From an uncultured Lachnospiraceae bacterium (lineage in GTDB: Bacteria > Bacillota > Clostridia > Lachnospirales > Lachnospiraceae), in contig CADBTX010000240.1 of assembly GCA_902797705.1 (NCBI GenBank), forward strand, positions 1 through 6,353: a stretch of DNA of 6,353 nucleotides. The letters run 5' to 3'. Below the pieces are notes generated by a model that saw only the letters and a list, made by a program, of their open reading frames with translations, had not been told where the DNA came from and ran no database searches. Numbering within the stretch: the first letter of the stretch is position 1; each line of letters begins with the position of its first letter. Both the position numbers and the translations under genes were made by a program. This document shows, in pieces, positions 6,217 through 6,353 of this stretch.

Positions 6217-6353
6217 CGGGGAGCCTGAGAGAACGCGGCGTACATTTACTGTAGGATTTAATCGGGCAGAGGTCCCCTGGATGTGTTTTGGTGTTCAAAC
6301 CTTCCCCAATTATAATCATTTTAGTTTCTGCTTTTCAAGGCTGAAAATGCAGG
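6217..6353. other. Intergenic sequence without a supported gene
   Basis: These 137 bases upstream of the promoter hold no convincing gene on either strand. A minus-strand frame starting at 6319 (MIIIGEGLN) has no ribosome site and runs through the promoter and GC-rich hairpins. A plus-strand frame stays open to the window edge from about 6188 but shows no recognisable protein sequence. No tRNA or long repeat is seen. Confidence 0.6.

Noticed and set aside
6200..6240. Resemblance to short Lachnospiraceae repeats of the type GTGTGACA...GAGAAC
   Set aside because: The match is partial, there is only one copy in the window, and no clear inverted terminal repeat was found.
6110..6319. Minus-strand 69-codon frame beginning MIIIGEGLN
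   Set aside because: No ribosome binding site. It runs through the promoter and the GC-rich hairpins, and shows no family resemblance beyond the first few residues, which only faintly recall pterin-binding methyltransferases.

Overview
The window looks like a chromosomal stretch of a Firmicutes bacterium, most likely a clostridial or Lachnospiraceae-type species. The main reason is a PolC-type DNA polymerase III, the replicative polymerase typical of low-GC Gram-positives. Frequent AGG (Arg) and ATA (Ile) codons and strong purine-rich ribosome binding sites also fit. The species cannot be named from the sequence alone.

Layout: (1) Bases 1-3462, plus strand: the C-terminal ~1150 residues of polC, cut by the left window edge. 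It covers the PHP domain, the inserted proofreading exonuclease, the polymerase core and the C-terminal clamp-binding motif. (2) Bases 3496-4611, plus strand: a PfkB/ribokinase-family sugar kinase, 33 bases after polC and probably co-transcribed with it. (3) Bases 4613-5089, minus strand: moaC, converging on the kinase gene with a single base between the two stop codons. (4) Bases 5091-6050, minus strand: a MOSC domain followed, in the same frame, by a MogA/MoaB domain. The two halves are separated by one in-frame TGA (5558-5556). (5) Bases 6051-6353: a leader with three adjacent hairpins, a good sigma-A-type promoter firing leftward (TTGACT, 16 bases, TACAAT), and then ~137 bases with no convincing gene.

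The leftward unit is a molybdenum-cofactor operon. MoaC acts in the first step (GTP to cyclic pyranopterin monophosphate), MogA adenylylates molybdopterin before metal insertion, and MOSC domains are associated with sulfur handling around the cofactor. The MogA stop and the moaC start are one base apart, so the genes are probably translationally coupled.

The most interesting observation is the TGA. The MOSC frame does not end where a stand-alone MOSC protein would. It runs into the first beta-strand of MogA, hits TGA, and the next codon continues exactly in the conserved MogA sequence (SDKASSG, then EDKSG). No start codon lies between the TGA and a Met 19 residues inside the MogA domain, so a complete MogA domain needs the TGA to be read through. 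A modest hairpin begins 15 bases after the TGA and presents GGU at nucleotides 22-24, the spacing I remember for the E. coli fdhF SECIS. The candidates are a selenocysteine-containing MOSC-MogA protein, a recent nonsense mutation, or a sequencing error. The window alone cannot decide between them.
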